Positions 1-9,208 of a stretch of 64,000 nucleotides of DNA are shown here, piece after piece (position 1 is the stretch's first letter; every line of letters begins with the position of its first letter). The stretch comes from Streptomyces xiamenensis. Its GTDB lineage: Bacteria > Actinomycetota > Actinomycetes > Streptomycetales > Streptomycetaceae. The notes under the pieces were generated by a model. That model worked only from the letters and a program-made list of their open reading frames with translations. It searched no databases and had not been told where the DNA came from. The DNA is taken from assembly GCF_000993785.3 (NCBI RefSeq), contig NZ_CP009922.3, forward strand, positions 124,001 to 188,000. The letters run 5' to 3'. The translations under genes and the position numbers were made by a program.

Positions 1-253
1 CGGGACGATCGTGCTGGACGGCGGGCCCGCCCAGGGGCGGCGTCGGATCACCCTGGTGCCGGACCATCACGTGGTGGTGGTGCGCGCGCCGGAGCAGGTG
101 GTGGATTCGGTCGGGCAGGCACTGCCACGGCTGGTACCGGGCCGGCCGCTGACGTGGATATCGGGTCCTTCGGCCACCAGTGACATCGAACTCGACCGGG
201 TCGAGGGCGTACACGGGCCGCGCACGCTCGAGGTGGTGCTGGTCCGGGGGTGA
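1..253 (+). CDS. LutC/YkgG-like LUD domain protein, C-terminal part
   Basis: The gene enters from the left edge, so only its last 83 codons are visible, ending in TGA. The tail carries the hallmark [10 protein letters not shown] followed by a VHGPRTLEV segment, typical of the C terminus of LUD-domain proteins (LutC/YkgG). In characterised systems LutC works with LutA and LutB in oxidation of L-lactate to pyruvate in the cytoplasm. That role is known for the family and inferred here, because lutA and lutB would lie upstream outside the window. The next gene begins about 40 bp downstream on the same strand and may or may not be cotranscribed. Confidence 0.85.
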   Translation, partial: GTIVLDGGPAQGRRRITLVPDHHVVVVRAPEQVVDSVGQALPRLVPGRPLTWISGPSATSDIELDRVEGVHGPRTLEVVLVRG

Positions 254-295
254 CGTTTGCGGGGGTATCACACACACGCGAGAAAGAGGTACCCC

Positions 296-862
296 ATGCG
301 GCTGACGGAAGCCTATGAGCGGGCCCTGGCGGGGTTCGACCGCCGGGTGCGGCTGGTCGGCGCCGGGCAGTGGGACGCGCCCACGCCGTGCGCGCAGTGG
401 TCGGTGCGGGATCTGGTCAACCATGTGACCGGGGAGCAGTTGTGGGCGCCGCATCTGCTGCGCGGGGAGACGCTGACCGAGGTGGGCGACCGCTACGACG
501 GGGACGTGCTGGGCGATGACCCGGTGGCGGTCTGGGAGCGGGCGGCGCGCGAGGCCCGGACGGCGTTCACCGGGCCGGGGGCGCTGGATGCCCCGGTGCA
601 CACCAGTGGCGGGCTGACCCCGGCGGAGGACTACGCGCGGCAGATGACGCTGGATCTGACGGTGCACGCCTGGGACCTGGCGCGCGGCACGGACACCGAT
701 GACCGGCTGGACGAGGAGGTGGCGGAGATGGTGTTCACGTATGTGGAGCCGCAGATCGGCGGCTGGCAGGGGTTCGGGATCTTCGACCCGCCGGTGGAGG
801 TGGCGCCGGACGCCCCGGTGCAGGAGCGGCTGGTGGCGCTGCTGGGACGTGACCCGGCCTGA
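296..862 (+). CDS. TIGR03086-type maleylpyruvate isomerase N-terminal (DinB-fold) protein
   Basis: A 188-residue protein of the mycothiol-dependent maleylpyruvate isomerase N-terminal / TIGR03086 family, a four-helix DinB-like fold that binds a metal through histidines. Visible signatures are the N-terminal Trp/Asp/Pro-rich stretch WDAPTPCAQWSVRDLVNHV and the later DLTVHAWDLARGT helix with its conserved His. The ATG at 296 is chosen because AAAGAGG precedes it at a normal distance and the family begins shortly before the first helix. An upstream in-frame start at 257 would add residues unlike the family. The substrate is unknown; thiol-dependent detoxification is a family-level guess. Confidence 0.85.
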   Translation: MRLTEAYERALAGFDRRVRLVGAGQWDAPTPCAQWSVRDLVNHVTGEQLWAPHLLRGETLTEVGDRYDGDVLGDDPVAVWERAAREARTAFTGPGALDAPVHTSGGLTPAEDYARQMTLDLTVHAWDLARGTDTDDRLDEEVAEMVFTYVEPQIGGWQGFGIFDPPVEVAPDAPVQERLVALLGRDPA

Positions 863-940
863 TCGGCGGGTGGGCGCTCGCGACGGCCGCCGGGCTGCGG
901 GTGATCGAGCTGATCGAGCCGGACTGGGCGTCCGGAGAGT

Positions 941-971
941 GCCCCGCCCCCCGTCGTCGTGGGGGCGGGGC
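941..971. terminator. Bidirectional hairpin terminator
   Basis: GCCCCGCCCCC (941-951) pairs perfectly with GGGGGCGGGGC (961-971) across a 9-nt loop. It lies between two convergent genes, the isomerase-like gene and the aldo-keto reductase, and probably ends both transcripts. There is no U-tract, as is usual in Streptomyces. Confidence 0.7.
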
Positions 972-986
972 TCCGGGTGCGGTGGG

Positions 987-1979
<993 letters not shown>

Positions 1980-1996
1980 CGGGTCTCCTCGCGAGG

Positions 1997-2012
1997 TTAA
2001 ACGTTTTCTTTC
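1997..2012. promoter_or_regulatory. LacI-type operator candidate upstream of the aldo/keto reductase
   Basis: TTAAACGTTTTCTTTC contains the 8-bp palindrome AAACGTTT at 1999-2006. Read on the minus strand it is GAAAGAAAACGTTTAA, which matches the RGAAARCGTT pattern found near the first LacI gene (16347-16363 and 16454-16470). It lies just upstream of the ribosome binding site of the reductase. Confidence 0.55.
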
Positions 2013-2035
2013 ATCCTGGCACAGAATCGATCAGA

Positions 2036-2707
2036 TCATCGATCTTTTTCCGAGAGCTCGGTGACCCAGTCCAGTGCGCCGCGCAGATGGGCCCGGAACG
2101 CCTCGTCCCCGTACGCCTCGGCGGTGTGGCCGAGAGAGGTGTAGAAGGAGCGCCCACCGGTGTTCTCGTGGCACCACACCAGCGGGTGATCGGCGCCCAT
2201 CCGGCCGCCGGTGTAGGTGGATTCGTCGGCGGACGCCAGGACGCGGACCCGGCCGCGCGGGCTGGCGGTGAAGTGGTACCACTCGTCCGTGAAGGTCCAG
2301 CGCGCCGGCAGATGAGCTGTGGCGGGGTGGTCGTGGTCCTCCACCTGGACCACGCCCGGCTGGAGCGCGGGGTGACCGTCGAAGCGGGCGCCGACCAGAT
2401 CGCCGTACCACGGCCAGTCGTACTCGGTGCCCGAGGCGGAGTGCACACCGAGGAAGCCGCCACCCGCCTCCTGGTGGGCGCGCAGGGCGTCCCGGGCCGG
2501 CGGGGTGAGAACGGCACCGGTGGTGGACAGGAAGACGGCCGCGGCGGCGCCGGGCAGCGCGGCGGCGAGCGTGTCCGGGTCCTCGGTTGCCACGACGGTG
2601 AGGCCTCGCTCGGCGCCCAGCGCGCGCAGGGCGCCGACGCCCGCGGGGATGGAATCGTGGCGGAATCCGGCGGTGCGGGTGAACACGACGAGATGCTCGG
2701 AGGTCAT
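2036..2707 (-). CDS. ThuA domain-containing protein
   Basis: A 223-residue ThuA-like protein with a class I glutamine amidotransferase-like fold. VFTRTAGFRHDSIPAGVGAL at the N terminus, the GGGFLGVHSASGTEYDW motif near the middle, and HPLVWCHENTGGRSFYTSLGHT toward the C terminus are diagnostic. ThuA proteins are linked to disaccharide catabolism, including 3-keto-glycosides, though the chemistry is poorly defined. It is the first gene of a probable pair with the downstream aldo-keto reductase. Start ATG at 2707. No signal peptide, so it is predicted cytoplasmic. Confidence 0.88.
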   Translation of the reverse strand: MTSEHLVVFTRTAGFRHDSIPAGVGALRALGAERGLTVVATEDPDTLAAALPGAAAAVFLSTTGAVLTPPARDALRAHQEAGGGFLGVHSASGTEYDWPWYGDLVGARFDGHPALQPGVVQVEDHDHPATAHLPARWTFTDEWYHFTASPRGRVRVLASADESTYTGGRMGADHPLVWCHENTGGRSFYTSLGHTAEAYGDEAFRAHLRGALDWVTELSEKDR

Positions 2708-2910
2708 GGATCCCTATGCTAGAAGGCGCTTCGCCGCACGGGCGGTGCCGGGCGCCGGGGGGCGCTTTCTCCGGCTGGGGGGTGTGCGCCGTACCTCCGC
2801 GCTTCAGATCCGCCGGATCGTGGGAAATCAGATAACAACCCGCCCAAGTGTCTTCCGTTGACCGCCTTCAGGGCCCCATGATCTTGGGCATTCCCGAGTG
2901 AGGAGTACGG

Positions 2911-3990
2911 ATGCCCCGTGATCAGGTTGCCCTCGTCTTCAGCAAGCAGGCCATCGCCTGCGCCCGGTTGGGCTCCCCGCTGTACGGGGCTCTGCTGGAA
3001 CGGGTGGCCCGGGACATCCGGGAGGGCGGCCCGTGCGCGGACGTGCTCGACGGGTACGGCGACCTCAGCGAGACCGACGCGCTGCCGCTGCGGCTGATGG
3101 GCGCGGTGCACGCCCTGGTGCTCACCGGGCGGGCGCCGGAGCTGGCCGAGCACTATCCCAGCGCGGGCGGGGTCTTCGATCCCGGGCGTCCGGATGCCGG
3201 CTGGTCCGCCTTCCTGGCCACCGTGGCGGCGGAGCCCGGCTGGGTGCGCGAGTGGCTCGGACGGCCACCGCAGACCAACGAGGTGGGAAGGGCGGTCCTG
3301 CTGCTGGCCGGGCTGCTGTACGCCGTTCCCACCGCCGCGCTGCCGATCCGGCTGTTCGAGCTGGGCTCCAGCGCGGGACTGAATCTGCGGGCCGAGCAGT
3401 TCCGCTACCAGGCCCCGGACTTCTCCTGGGGCAACCCCGACTCGGCCGTGAAACTGGACCCGGTGTGGAAGGGCGAGGCGCCCGGCTGGCTGACCGAGGG
3501 GGTGCGGCGGCATCAGGCGCTGCGCATCGTCGAGCGCAGGGGCTGCGACCTGACCCCGATCGATCCGCTGTCCCCCGACGGGGCGCTCGCCCTGCGCGCC
3601 TACGTGTGGCCGGACCAGGCAGCACGGGTGCGCCGGCTGGACGGGGCCCTGCGCATCGCCGCCAAGGTACCCGCCACGGTGGGCGCGGCGGGCGCCGCGG
3701 AGTTCCTGTCCGGCGTGCGACTGGAGCCCGGCACCATGACCGTGGTCTGGCACTCGGTGATGCGCCAGTACGTGCCGGACGCCGAATGGGCCCTGGTGGA
3801 GCGGGAACTGGAGCGGCTGGCCGCGGCGTCCACGGTGGACGCGGGGTTCGTGCATCTGTCGTTCGAGCCGCGCACGGTGGGTGAGCTGCAGCGGTTCGCG
3901 CTCTCGGCGCGGCTGGGCCGGGCGCCTGAAGAATTCCTGGCGTTCGCCGCGCCGCACGGTCTGCCCGCGTGGTCCCCGGGTCAGGACTGA
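2911..3990 (+). CDS. DUF2332 domain-containing protein
   Basis: A 359-residue member of DUF2332, an actinobacterial family of unknown function. Recognisable blocks are the N-terminal helix (FSKQAIACARLGSPLYGALL), the central IRLFELGSSAGLNLRAEQF motif, which resembles a SAM-binding or Rossmann-type first strand and loop, VVWHSVMRQYV, and VHLSFEP near the end. Start ATG at 2911 has a good GAGGAG site. The stop precedes the PPOX gene by 14 bp, so the two are probably cotranscribed. Methyltransferase-like folding is my inference and no activity is established. Confidence 0.85.
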   Translation: MPRDQVALVFSKQAIACARLGSPLYGALLERVARDIREGGPCADVLDGYGDLSETDALPLRLMGAVHALVLTGRAPELAEHYPSAGGVFDPGRPDAGWSAFLATVAAEPGWVREWLGRPPQTNEVGRAVLLLAGLLYAVPTAALPIRLFELGSSAGLNLRAEQFRYQAPDFSWGNPDSAVKLDPVWKGEAPGWLTEGVRRHQALRIVERRGCDLTPIDPLSPDGALALRAYVWPDQAARVRRLDGALRIAAKVPATVGAAGAAEFLSGVRLEPGTMTVVWHSVMRQYVPDAEWALVERELERLAAASTVDAGFVHLSFEPRTVGELQRFALSARLGRAPEEFLAFAAPHGLPAWSPGQD

Positions 3991-4004
3991 CGCACGATGG
4001 GCCC

Positions 4005-4433
4005 ATGGGACATCTGATGACTGCGGACGAGTGGCGGACCTTCCTCAGCGCGGGAACCAGGACCGGGAAGCTGTCGACGGTGAGCGAGGACGGCGGCCCG
4101 CACGTGGCGCCGGTGTGGTTCCTGGTGGACGGCGACGACATCGTCTTCAACACCGGCAAGGGCACCGTCAAGGGCCGCAACCTGGCCCGGGAGGGCCGGG
4201 CGGCGCTGTGTGTCGACGACGAGCGCCCCCCGTTCAGCTTCGCCGTGGTGCGCGGGCGGGTGAGCCTCAGCGAGGAACCGGGGCAGCTGCGGGAATGGGC
4301 CACCCGGATCGCGGAGCGGTACATGGGGGCCGACCGGGCGAAGGAGTACGGCGAGCGCAACGGCGTACCGGGGGAACTGCTGGTGCGGCTGCGGGTGGAG
4401 CATGTGTCCGCCGTCGCCGATCTGGCGGAGTAG
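4005..4433 (+). CDS. PPOX-class (pyridoxamine 5'-phosphate oxidase-like) F420- or flavin-dependent enzyme
   Basis: A 142-residue split-barrel protein of the actinobacterial PPOX class, usually F420-dependent reductases or biliverdin-type reductases. RTGKLSTVSEDGGPHVAPVW is the classic first strand pair, followed by VFNTGKGTVKGRNL, which contacts the cofactor phosphate, and ALCVDDERPPFSFAVVRG. ATG 4005 is chosen as the start nearest the conserved MTADEW segment. ATG 4017 is a close alternative. It is 14 bp after the DUF2332 stop and probably part of the same transcript. The substrate cannot be read from sequence. Confidence 0.85.
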   Translation: MGHLMTADEWRTFLSAGTRTGKLSTVSEDGGPHVAPVWFLVDGDDIVFNTGKGTVKGRNLAREGRAALCVDDERPPFSFAVVRGRVSLSEEPGQLREWATRIAERYMGADRAKEYGERNGVPGELLVRLRVEHVSAVADLAE

Positions 4434-4454
4434 GCGGCGTACGCGCCGGCGTGT

Positions 4455-5141
4455 TCACACCTCGCGCCAGGTGCGGCGGTCACGGGCCACCCCGTGGATG
4501 GCGCTGACCCGGTCCGGAGTGAGGACGGCCCCGTACAGGGTGAGCCGGTCGAGGTCACCCTCCCGCAGGATCCGCACGTCGGAGGGCACCGTGCCGTACC
4601 CGATCCGCCCGGCCGCCACGCAGATCAGCACCGGGACCACCGGTACCGGGAAGCCACAGCCCCGGGTCAGGGCGTGCGCGGCACGGGCCGCGCCGCGTCG
4701 GCAGTGCCGCAGATGGGGCTCGGTCCGCCGGGCTCCGACCCGCACCAGGTCCTCGTCCGGGTCCCCGATGCGCAGCGGGCGTCCGCGGTGGCCCACGGTG
4801 TGGCAGCCGAAGACCCCGGCCGGGCCGATCGCCAGGTGGGGCAGGGTGGCGGCGCCGGGCAGCGGGATGGAGTGCAGCACCTGCCAGCCGGCGCCGGTGA
4901 GCCGGTCGAGGGCGGCCCCGGCCGACTGTTCCCCGGCGAGCCGCCGCCGCAGCGCCACGGCCTCGCCGTCCCGGCCGAGCAGGGCGCGGGCCAGCCGGCG
5001 GGCGGGGTGCGCGGGACGGCGGTCGAGGAGCCCGTACAGCGTCTCGCCAGGCCGGTTGGGGGCCAGATCGTCGTCGGGATGCAGCCACAGCGGGCCGCTG
5101 TCGCGGCGCCGGGCCGGGTTCGGTTCCTGACCGGGCTCCAT
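4455..5141 (-). CDS. NERD (nuclease-related domain)-like protein
   Basis: A 228-residue protein resembling Streptomyces nuclease-related domain (NERD) proteins. The N-terminal ~70 residues are Arg/Pro-rich. The core then shows AGEQSAGAALDRLTGAGWQVLHS and LPHLAIGPAGVFGCHT, equivalent to the strand-loop where NERD proteins place their catalytic acidic residues. The usual nearby Asp in the DHL motif is replaced (TLPHL), so nuclease activity is uncertain. A Cys-rich segment follows (HLRHCRRGAARAAHALTRGCG). It is convergent with PPOX, and its start codon region faces the Nudix gene. Confidence 0.65.
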   Translation of the reverse strand: MEPGQEPNPARRRDSGPLWLHPDDDLAPNRPGETLYGLLDRRPAHPARRLARALLGRDGEAVALRRRLAGEQSAGAALDRLTGAGWQVLHSIPLPGAATLPHLAIGPAGVFGCHTVGHRGRPLRIGDPDEDLVRVGARRTEPHLRHCRRGAARAAHALTRGCGFPVPVVPVLICVAAGRIGYGTVPSDVRILREGDLDRLTLYGAVLTPDRVSAIHGVARDRRTWREV

Positions 5142-5237
5142 CCGTCACCCCCTCGGGTCCATGACACCATCGTCACGGTCCGGCGGCGAACAGGCATCCC
5201 GCCGGGGACGGGTACCGGCGAAGGAGAGTGCGGGATC

Positions 5238-5639
5238 GTGGCGGGGCTGATCGACACCGTGGCATGGGTGCATCTGGACCGGGGGCGGATTCTGGGGGTG
5301 CGTTCGCGGGGCAAGCGGCTGTTCTACATCCCCGGCGGCAAGCGGGACGGCTCGGAAAGCGACCACGAGACGCTGCTGCGGGAGGTGCGCGAGGAGCTGA
5401 CGGTGGCACTGGTGCCCGAGACGGTGGCCCATGTGGGGACGTACGAGGCGCAGGCGGACGGCTATCCGGCCGGGACGATGGTGCGGATGGCCTGTTACAC
5501 GGCGGACTTCCACGGGACGCTGAGCGCCAGCAGCGAGATCGAGGAGATGGCCTGGCTCTCGCTGGCGGAGAAGGAGCGCACGGCGCCGGTGGATCACGCG
5601 GTCTTCGAGGATCTCGCCGCGGCCGGACGGCTGCGCTGA
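5238..5639 (+). CDS. Nudix hydrolase
   Basis: A 133-residue Nudix protein. The complete Nudix box G-x5-E-x7-REVREELTV is present around residues 35-57, with all metal-binding Glu residues intact, so it should hydrolyse a nucleoside diphosphate-linked substrate using Mg2+. The GTG start at 5238 is supported by AAGGAG about 10 bp upstream. The reading frame stays open far upstream across the antisense NERD gene but has no coding signature there. The substrate is not predictable from this short single-domain form. Confidence 0.92.
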   Translation: MAGLIDTVAWVHLDRGRILGVRSRGKRLFYIPGGKRDGSESDHETLLREVREELTVALVPETVAHVGTYEAQADGYPAGTMVRMACYTADFHGTLSASSEIEEMAWLSLAEKERTAPVDHAVFEDLAAAGRLR

Positions 5640-5674
5640 GCTTTACCATGGCGGTTCGTGGAGGAGGGTGAGCG

Positions 5675-6310
5675 GTGGTGGAAGCGGTGCACAGCGACGG
5701 GCGGGTGGAGCGCGGGAACGCCACGCGCCGCCTGGTGCTGCGCAGGACCATGGAGGTCGCCTCCGTGGAGGGCCTGGGAGGGCTTTCGATCGGGCGGATC
5801 GCCGGCGAGCTGGGGCTGAGCAAGAGCGGGGTGTTCGCGCTCTTCGGGTCCAAGGAGGAGCTGCAGCTGGCGACGGTGCGGGCGGCGAGGTCGGTCTTCG
5901 TGAAGGCCATCGTGCAGCCGGTGCTGGAGATGCCCGAGGGGGTGGCGCGGGTGCTGCGGCTGTGCGACGGCTATCTGGAGTACTCGCGGGGCCGGGTGTT
6001 CCCCGGTGGGTGTTTCTTCCTCGCCGTGGCCACCGAGTTCGCGGCCAGGGAAGGCGCGGTGCGCGATGCGGTGGCCCTGGCCCGTCAGGAGTGGGACCAG
6101 CTGATCACGGACGCGCTGACGGCGGCACGGGCCGCCGGTGAGCTGCGGGCGGACACCGACGCGGCGCAGCTGGGCTTCGAGCTGGTGGCGCTGCTGGACA
6201 TGGCGAACACGACATCCGCGCTGCTCGGGGACGAGACGGGGTACGAACGGGCGGCGGCCGCCGTCCGCGGGCGGCTGCGGGCGGCGGCCGTGACCGGGGC
6301 CGGGGTCTAG
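5675..6310 (+). CDS. TetR/AcrR family transcriptional regulator
   Basis: A 211-residue TetR-family repressor. The N-terminal helix-turn-helix is clear (GGLSIGRIAGELGLSKSGVFALFGSKEELQ). The C-terminal ligand domain is of the TetR_C_33-like type (FPGGCFFLAVATEFAAREGAVRDAV). The GTG start at 5675 has GGAGGAGGGTGAG upstream. It is convergent with, and overlaps by 4 bp, the alpha/beta hydrolase gene, whose promoter region carries a palindrome that could be its operator. The effector is unknown. Confidence 0.9.
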   Translation: MVEAVHSDGRVERGNATRRLVLRRTMEVASVEGLGGLSIGRIAGELGLSKSGVFALFGSKEELQLATVRAARSVFVKAIVQPVLEMPEGVARVLRLCDGYLEYSRGRVFPGGCFFLAVATEFAAREGAVRDAVALARQEWDQLITDALTAARAAGELRADTDAAQLGFELVALLDMANTTSALLGDETGYERAAAAVRGRLRAAAVTGAGV

Positions 6311-7167
6311 TGGACCGGGTCGGTCGCCGAGACGAAGTCCAGTACGCCCTCGATGACCTGGGGGTCGGCGAGGATCCGCCGGTGGCCCAGGCCCCGCGTG
6401 ATGAGCAGGTCGGCCTGGCTGCCGTAGGTGTCGGCGATGCGGCGGGCGTGGGCGACCGGGATCACGTCGTCGTCCTCGTCGTGGACGACGAGGATCGGCA
6501 GGGTGAGCCGGGCGGGCCGGTAGGTGGCCGAGAAGCGCTCCCAGACGTTGGGTACGCCGGCGAAGATGTCCTCCTCGACGTGGGTGCGCAGCACGTCCTT
6601 GGCCCGCCCGGTGAGGCCCGCGCCGGCGCAGAAGGAATCGACGAGGTGGGTGAGGTCGGGTATGGGGGCGAGGGTGATCAGCCGGGTGGCGGTGACCTCT
6701 TCGCGGAGCGCCCAGAAGGCGGCGAGCCCGCCGAGGGAGTGGCCGACGACCGCCTCGTAGTGGCCGTCGTCCGGTGCGAGGCGGCGCGCCATGTCGCCGT
6801 ACTGCAGGATCGTGGTCTCGCCGTCCGAGGACTCGCCGTGTCCCGGGGCGTCGAAGCCGACGGGGCTGTACCCGCGCTCGGTCAGCGCGCGGACGAGCGG
6901 CACGAAGCGGGAGGTGCGGAACATCCAGCCGTGCAGGAAGAGGACCGGACGCTCCCCGTTGCCCCAGCGGAAGACGACCACGTCCCGGCCGTCCACGCTG
7001 ACGGTTTCGCGGCGTGCGGCGCGCATCAGCGCTTCTTCGTCCGGGCGTGGCCGGGCGGAGGTGTGGGGCCGGCGGAAGGAGGGCAGGGCGGCGCTCACGG
7101 CCAGGGAGGGGGCTATCCGGGAGGTGAGGCGCAGGGCGGTACGGGTCAGGTCGGCGGTCAGAGCCAT
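6307..7167 (-). CDS. Alpha/beta fold hydrolase
   Basis: A 286-residue alpha/beta hydrolase. The oxyanion region FLHGWMF, the nucleophile elbow GHSLGG (Ser ~144), the acidic loop VVHDEDDDVIP and the catalytic His in GLGHRRIL form a full triad. An N-terminal amphipathic extension of about 45 residues precedes the fold and may associate with membrane; no cleavage site is obvious. It probably acts on lipid or ester substrates. The gene pairs with the convergent TetR gene. An ACGATCGT palindrome about 40 bp upstream of the ATG may be the control site. Confidence 0.88.
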   Translation of the reverse strand: MALTADLTRTALRLTSRIAPSLAVSAALPSFRRPHTSARPRPDEEALMRAARRETVSVDGRDVVVFRWGNGERPVLFLHGWMFRTSRFVPLVRALTERGYSPVGFDAPGHGESSDGETTILQYGDMARRLAPDDGHYEAVVGHSLGGLAAFWALREEVTATRLITLAPIPDLTHLVDSFCAGAGLTGRAKDVLRTHVEEDIFAGVPNVWERFSATYRPARLTLPILVVHDEDDDVIPVAHARRIADTYGSQADLLITRGLGHRRILADPQVIEGVLDFVSATDPVH

Positions 7168-7205
7168 GCTGAATCCCCTCGTGGGACGGTCGATTGCGAG
7201 ATATT

Positions 7206-7222
7206 AGCACGATCGTTCGCAC
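7206..7222. promoter_or_regulatory. TetR-type operator candidate
   Basis: AGCACGATCGTTCGCAC contains the perfect palindrome ACGATCGT (7209-7216) in the promoter region of the alpha/beta hydrolase. TetR operators often have such a core. Assignment to the TetR gene at 5675 is inference from gene pairing. Confidence 0.4.
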
Positions 7223-7281
7223 AGTTTTCTGGAGCGGCGACACCGCCGCAGCCCGGCCTCCCCGGGCCGGGCCCGCACCCG

Positions 7282-9114
7282 TCAGGGGGTCAGGTCGAGG
7301 GCCTCCCGGTCCCCGACTGCGGCCCCGTCGCGGCGCACCAGTTCGGCGTAGTGGCCCTGCAGAGCCAGTAGTTGGGCATGGGTGCCGCGCTCCGCGATCC
7401 GGCCGCCGTCCAGCACGACGATCTCGTCGGCATCGCGAATGGTGGACAGCCGGTGGGCGATGGTGATGGTGGTCCGGCCGGCCGACAGGGCGTCGATGGC
7501 CCGCTGGACCTCGCGTTCCGTCTTGGTGTCCAGCGCACTGGTGGCCTCGTCGAGCACCAGCACCGGAGGGTCGCGCAGGATGGTCCTGGCCAGGGCCAGA
7601 CGCTGCTTCTCGCCGCCGGAGAACCGGTAGCCGCGCTCGCCGACCACGGTGTCGTAGCCCTGCGGGAGGGCCGCGATGTGGTCGTGGATGCGGGCCGTGC
7701 GGGCGGCGGTCTCGAGTTCCGCGTCGGTGGCGTCCGGCTTGGCGAAGCGCAGATTGTCGGCCACCGAGGCGTGGAAGAGGTAGGTCTCCTGGGAGACCAC
7801 GCCGATCGCGCGGGCCAGGGAGGCGAAGTCCAGCTCCCGGACATCGATGCCGTCCAGCCGCACCGCGCCCGAGGTGACGTCGTACAGGCGGGGCAGCAGA
7901 TAGCTCAGAGTGCTCTTGCCGGACCCGGTGGCACCGACGACCGCGAGCGAGGCGCCGGCCGGGACCGTCAGGTCGATACCACTGAGCGTGGGCGGGGCGG
8001 TGGGCTCGTACCCGAAGGACACCCCCTCCAGCCGGATCTCGCCCTTGGCGTGCCGCAGCTCCAGCGCGCCGGGGCGCTCGGTGATGTCCACGGGGAGATC
8101 GAGGTACTCGAAGATCCGCTGGAAGAGGGCGAGCGAGGCCTGGATGTCGACGCCGGTGGACAGCAGGGAGACAGCCGGGCGCAGCAGCCCTTGCTGGAGG
8201 CTGACGAAGGCCACCAGGGTGCCGATGGAGGGCGGGGTGCCGCCGAGTTGCAGCAGCACGCCGGCCGACCAGTAGAGCAGGGCGGGGATCGCCGCCATGA
8301 TCATGCCGATGGTGGCCATCCGCCAGCGGCCGGCCATCGAGGCGCGGATCTCCAGGTCGGCCAGCCGGGTCGACTCCTCGGAGAAGTTTCGGGTCAGACC
8401 GGCGGAACGGCCCATGGTGCGGCCCAGCAGGATGCCGCTGACCGACAGGGACTCGGTGACCATCGCGGCCATGGTGGCCATCTGCTTCTGCCGCTGCGCG
8501 GTGATGCGTTTGCGCTCGCGGCCGACCCGGCGGGCGAGCCAGACGAAGAAGGGCAGCAGGGCCAGGGAGAGCAGGGTCAGGCGCCAGTCGAGGGCGAGCA
8601 TGGCCACGAGGGTGGCGACAACGGCGGTGACGTTGGAGACCAGGGAGGTCGCGGTGGAGGTGACGGTGGCCTGCATGCCGCCGATGTCGTTGGCGATGCG
8701 GGACTGCACCTCGCCGGTGCGGGTCCGGGTGAAGAAGGCCAGCGGCATCTGCTGGAGCTTGGCGTAGACCTGGGTGCGCAGATCGTGCATGACGCGCTGG
8801 CCCACGGTGGTGGAGATGAGCGTCTGGAGCACGCCGAAGACGCTGCTCATCACGGCGGTGACGATCATGCCCAGGGCGAGCAGGGCGAGCAGCGTGGTGC
8901 GCTGCTGGGGCAGCGCGGTGTCGATGATCTCGCGGAGCAGGAACGGGGAGGCGACGGCCACCAGGGAGGAGGCGCCGACGAGCAGGGCGACGACGGCCAG
9001 GCGCGCCCGGTAGGGACGGAAGAGAGTGAGGATGCGGCGGATCTGAGCGGGTGACTGCGGGGCGGCCGGATCGCCGACCGGATCGCCGGTTCGCAGTACG
9101 GTGTCGTGCGGCAT
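7282..9114 (-). CDS. ABC exporter, fused permease and ATPase
   Basis: A 610-residue half-transporter of the type I exporter fold. Six transmembrane segments occupy residues ~35-310. The ATPase follows with Walker A GATGSGKST, Q-loop VVSQETYLFH, intact signature FSGGEKQRLAL, Walker B VLVLDEAT and H-loop IAHRLST. All motifs are intact, so it can work as a homodimer in the cytoplasmic membrane exporting lipids, peptides or drugs. A hairpin separates it from the upstream DUF2264 gene, so it probably has its own transcript. The substrate is unknown. Confidence 0.93.
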   Translation of the reverse strand: MPHDTVLRTGDPVGDPAAPQSPAQIRRILTLFRPYRARLAVVALLVGASSLVAVASPFLLREIIDTALPQQRTTLLALLALGMIVTAVMSSVFGVLQTLISTTVGQRVMHDLRTQVYAKLQQMPLAFFTRTRTGEVQSRIANDIGGMQATVTSTATSLVSNVTAVVATLVAMLALDWRLTLLSLALLPFFVWLARRVGRERKRITAQRQKQMATMAAMVTESLSVSGILLGRTMGRSAGLTRNFSEESTRLADLEIRASMAGRWRMATIGMIMAAIPALLYWSAGVLLQLGGTPPSIGTLVAFVSLQQGLLRPAVSLLSTGVDIQASLALFQRIFEYLDLPVDITERPGALELRHAKGEIRLEGVSFGYEPTAPPTLSGIDLTVPAGASLAVVGATGSGKSTLSYLLPRLYDVTSGAVRLDGIDVRELDFASLARAIGVVSQETYLFHASVADNLRFAKPDATDAELETAARTARIHDHIAALPQGYDTVVGERGYRFSGGEKQRLALARTILRDPPVLVLDEATSALDTKTEREVQRAIDALSAGRTTITIAHRLSTIRDADEIVVLDGGRIAERGTHAQLLALQGHYAELVRRDGAAVGDREALDLTP

Positions 9115-9171
9115 GTGCTCCTTCGGAGGGTGTCATGGGGGGACAGCCCTCAAGCCTACGGCGCGGCGGCA

Positions 9172-9197
9172 CCGCCGGGCGGGGTGACGCCCGGCGG
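9172..9197. terminator. Hairpin terminator downstream of the DUF2264 gene
   Basis: CCGCCGGGCG (9172-9181) pairs with CGCCCGGCGG (9188-9197) over a 6-nt loop, just after the DUF2264 stop on the minus strand. It probably separates that gene from the ABC exporter. Confidence 0.6.
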
Positions 9198-9208
9198 ATG
9201 CCTCCGGT

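Noticed and set aside
5594..9172. A 1192-codon open frame on the minus strand covering the TetR, hydrolase and ABC genes
   Set aside because: It is an Arg/Pro/His-rich shadow in another phase. The genes in the real frames show complete family motifs; this one shows none.
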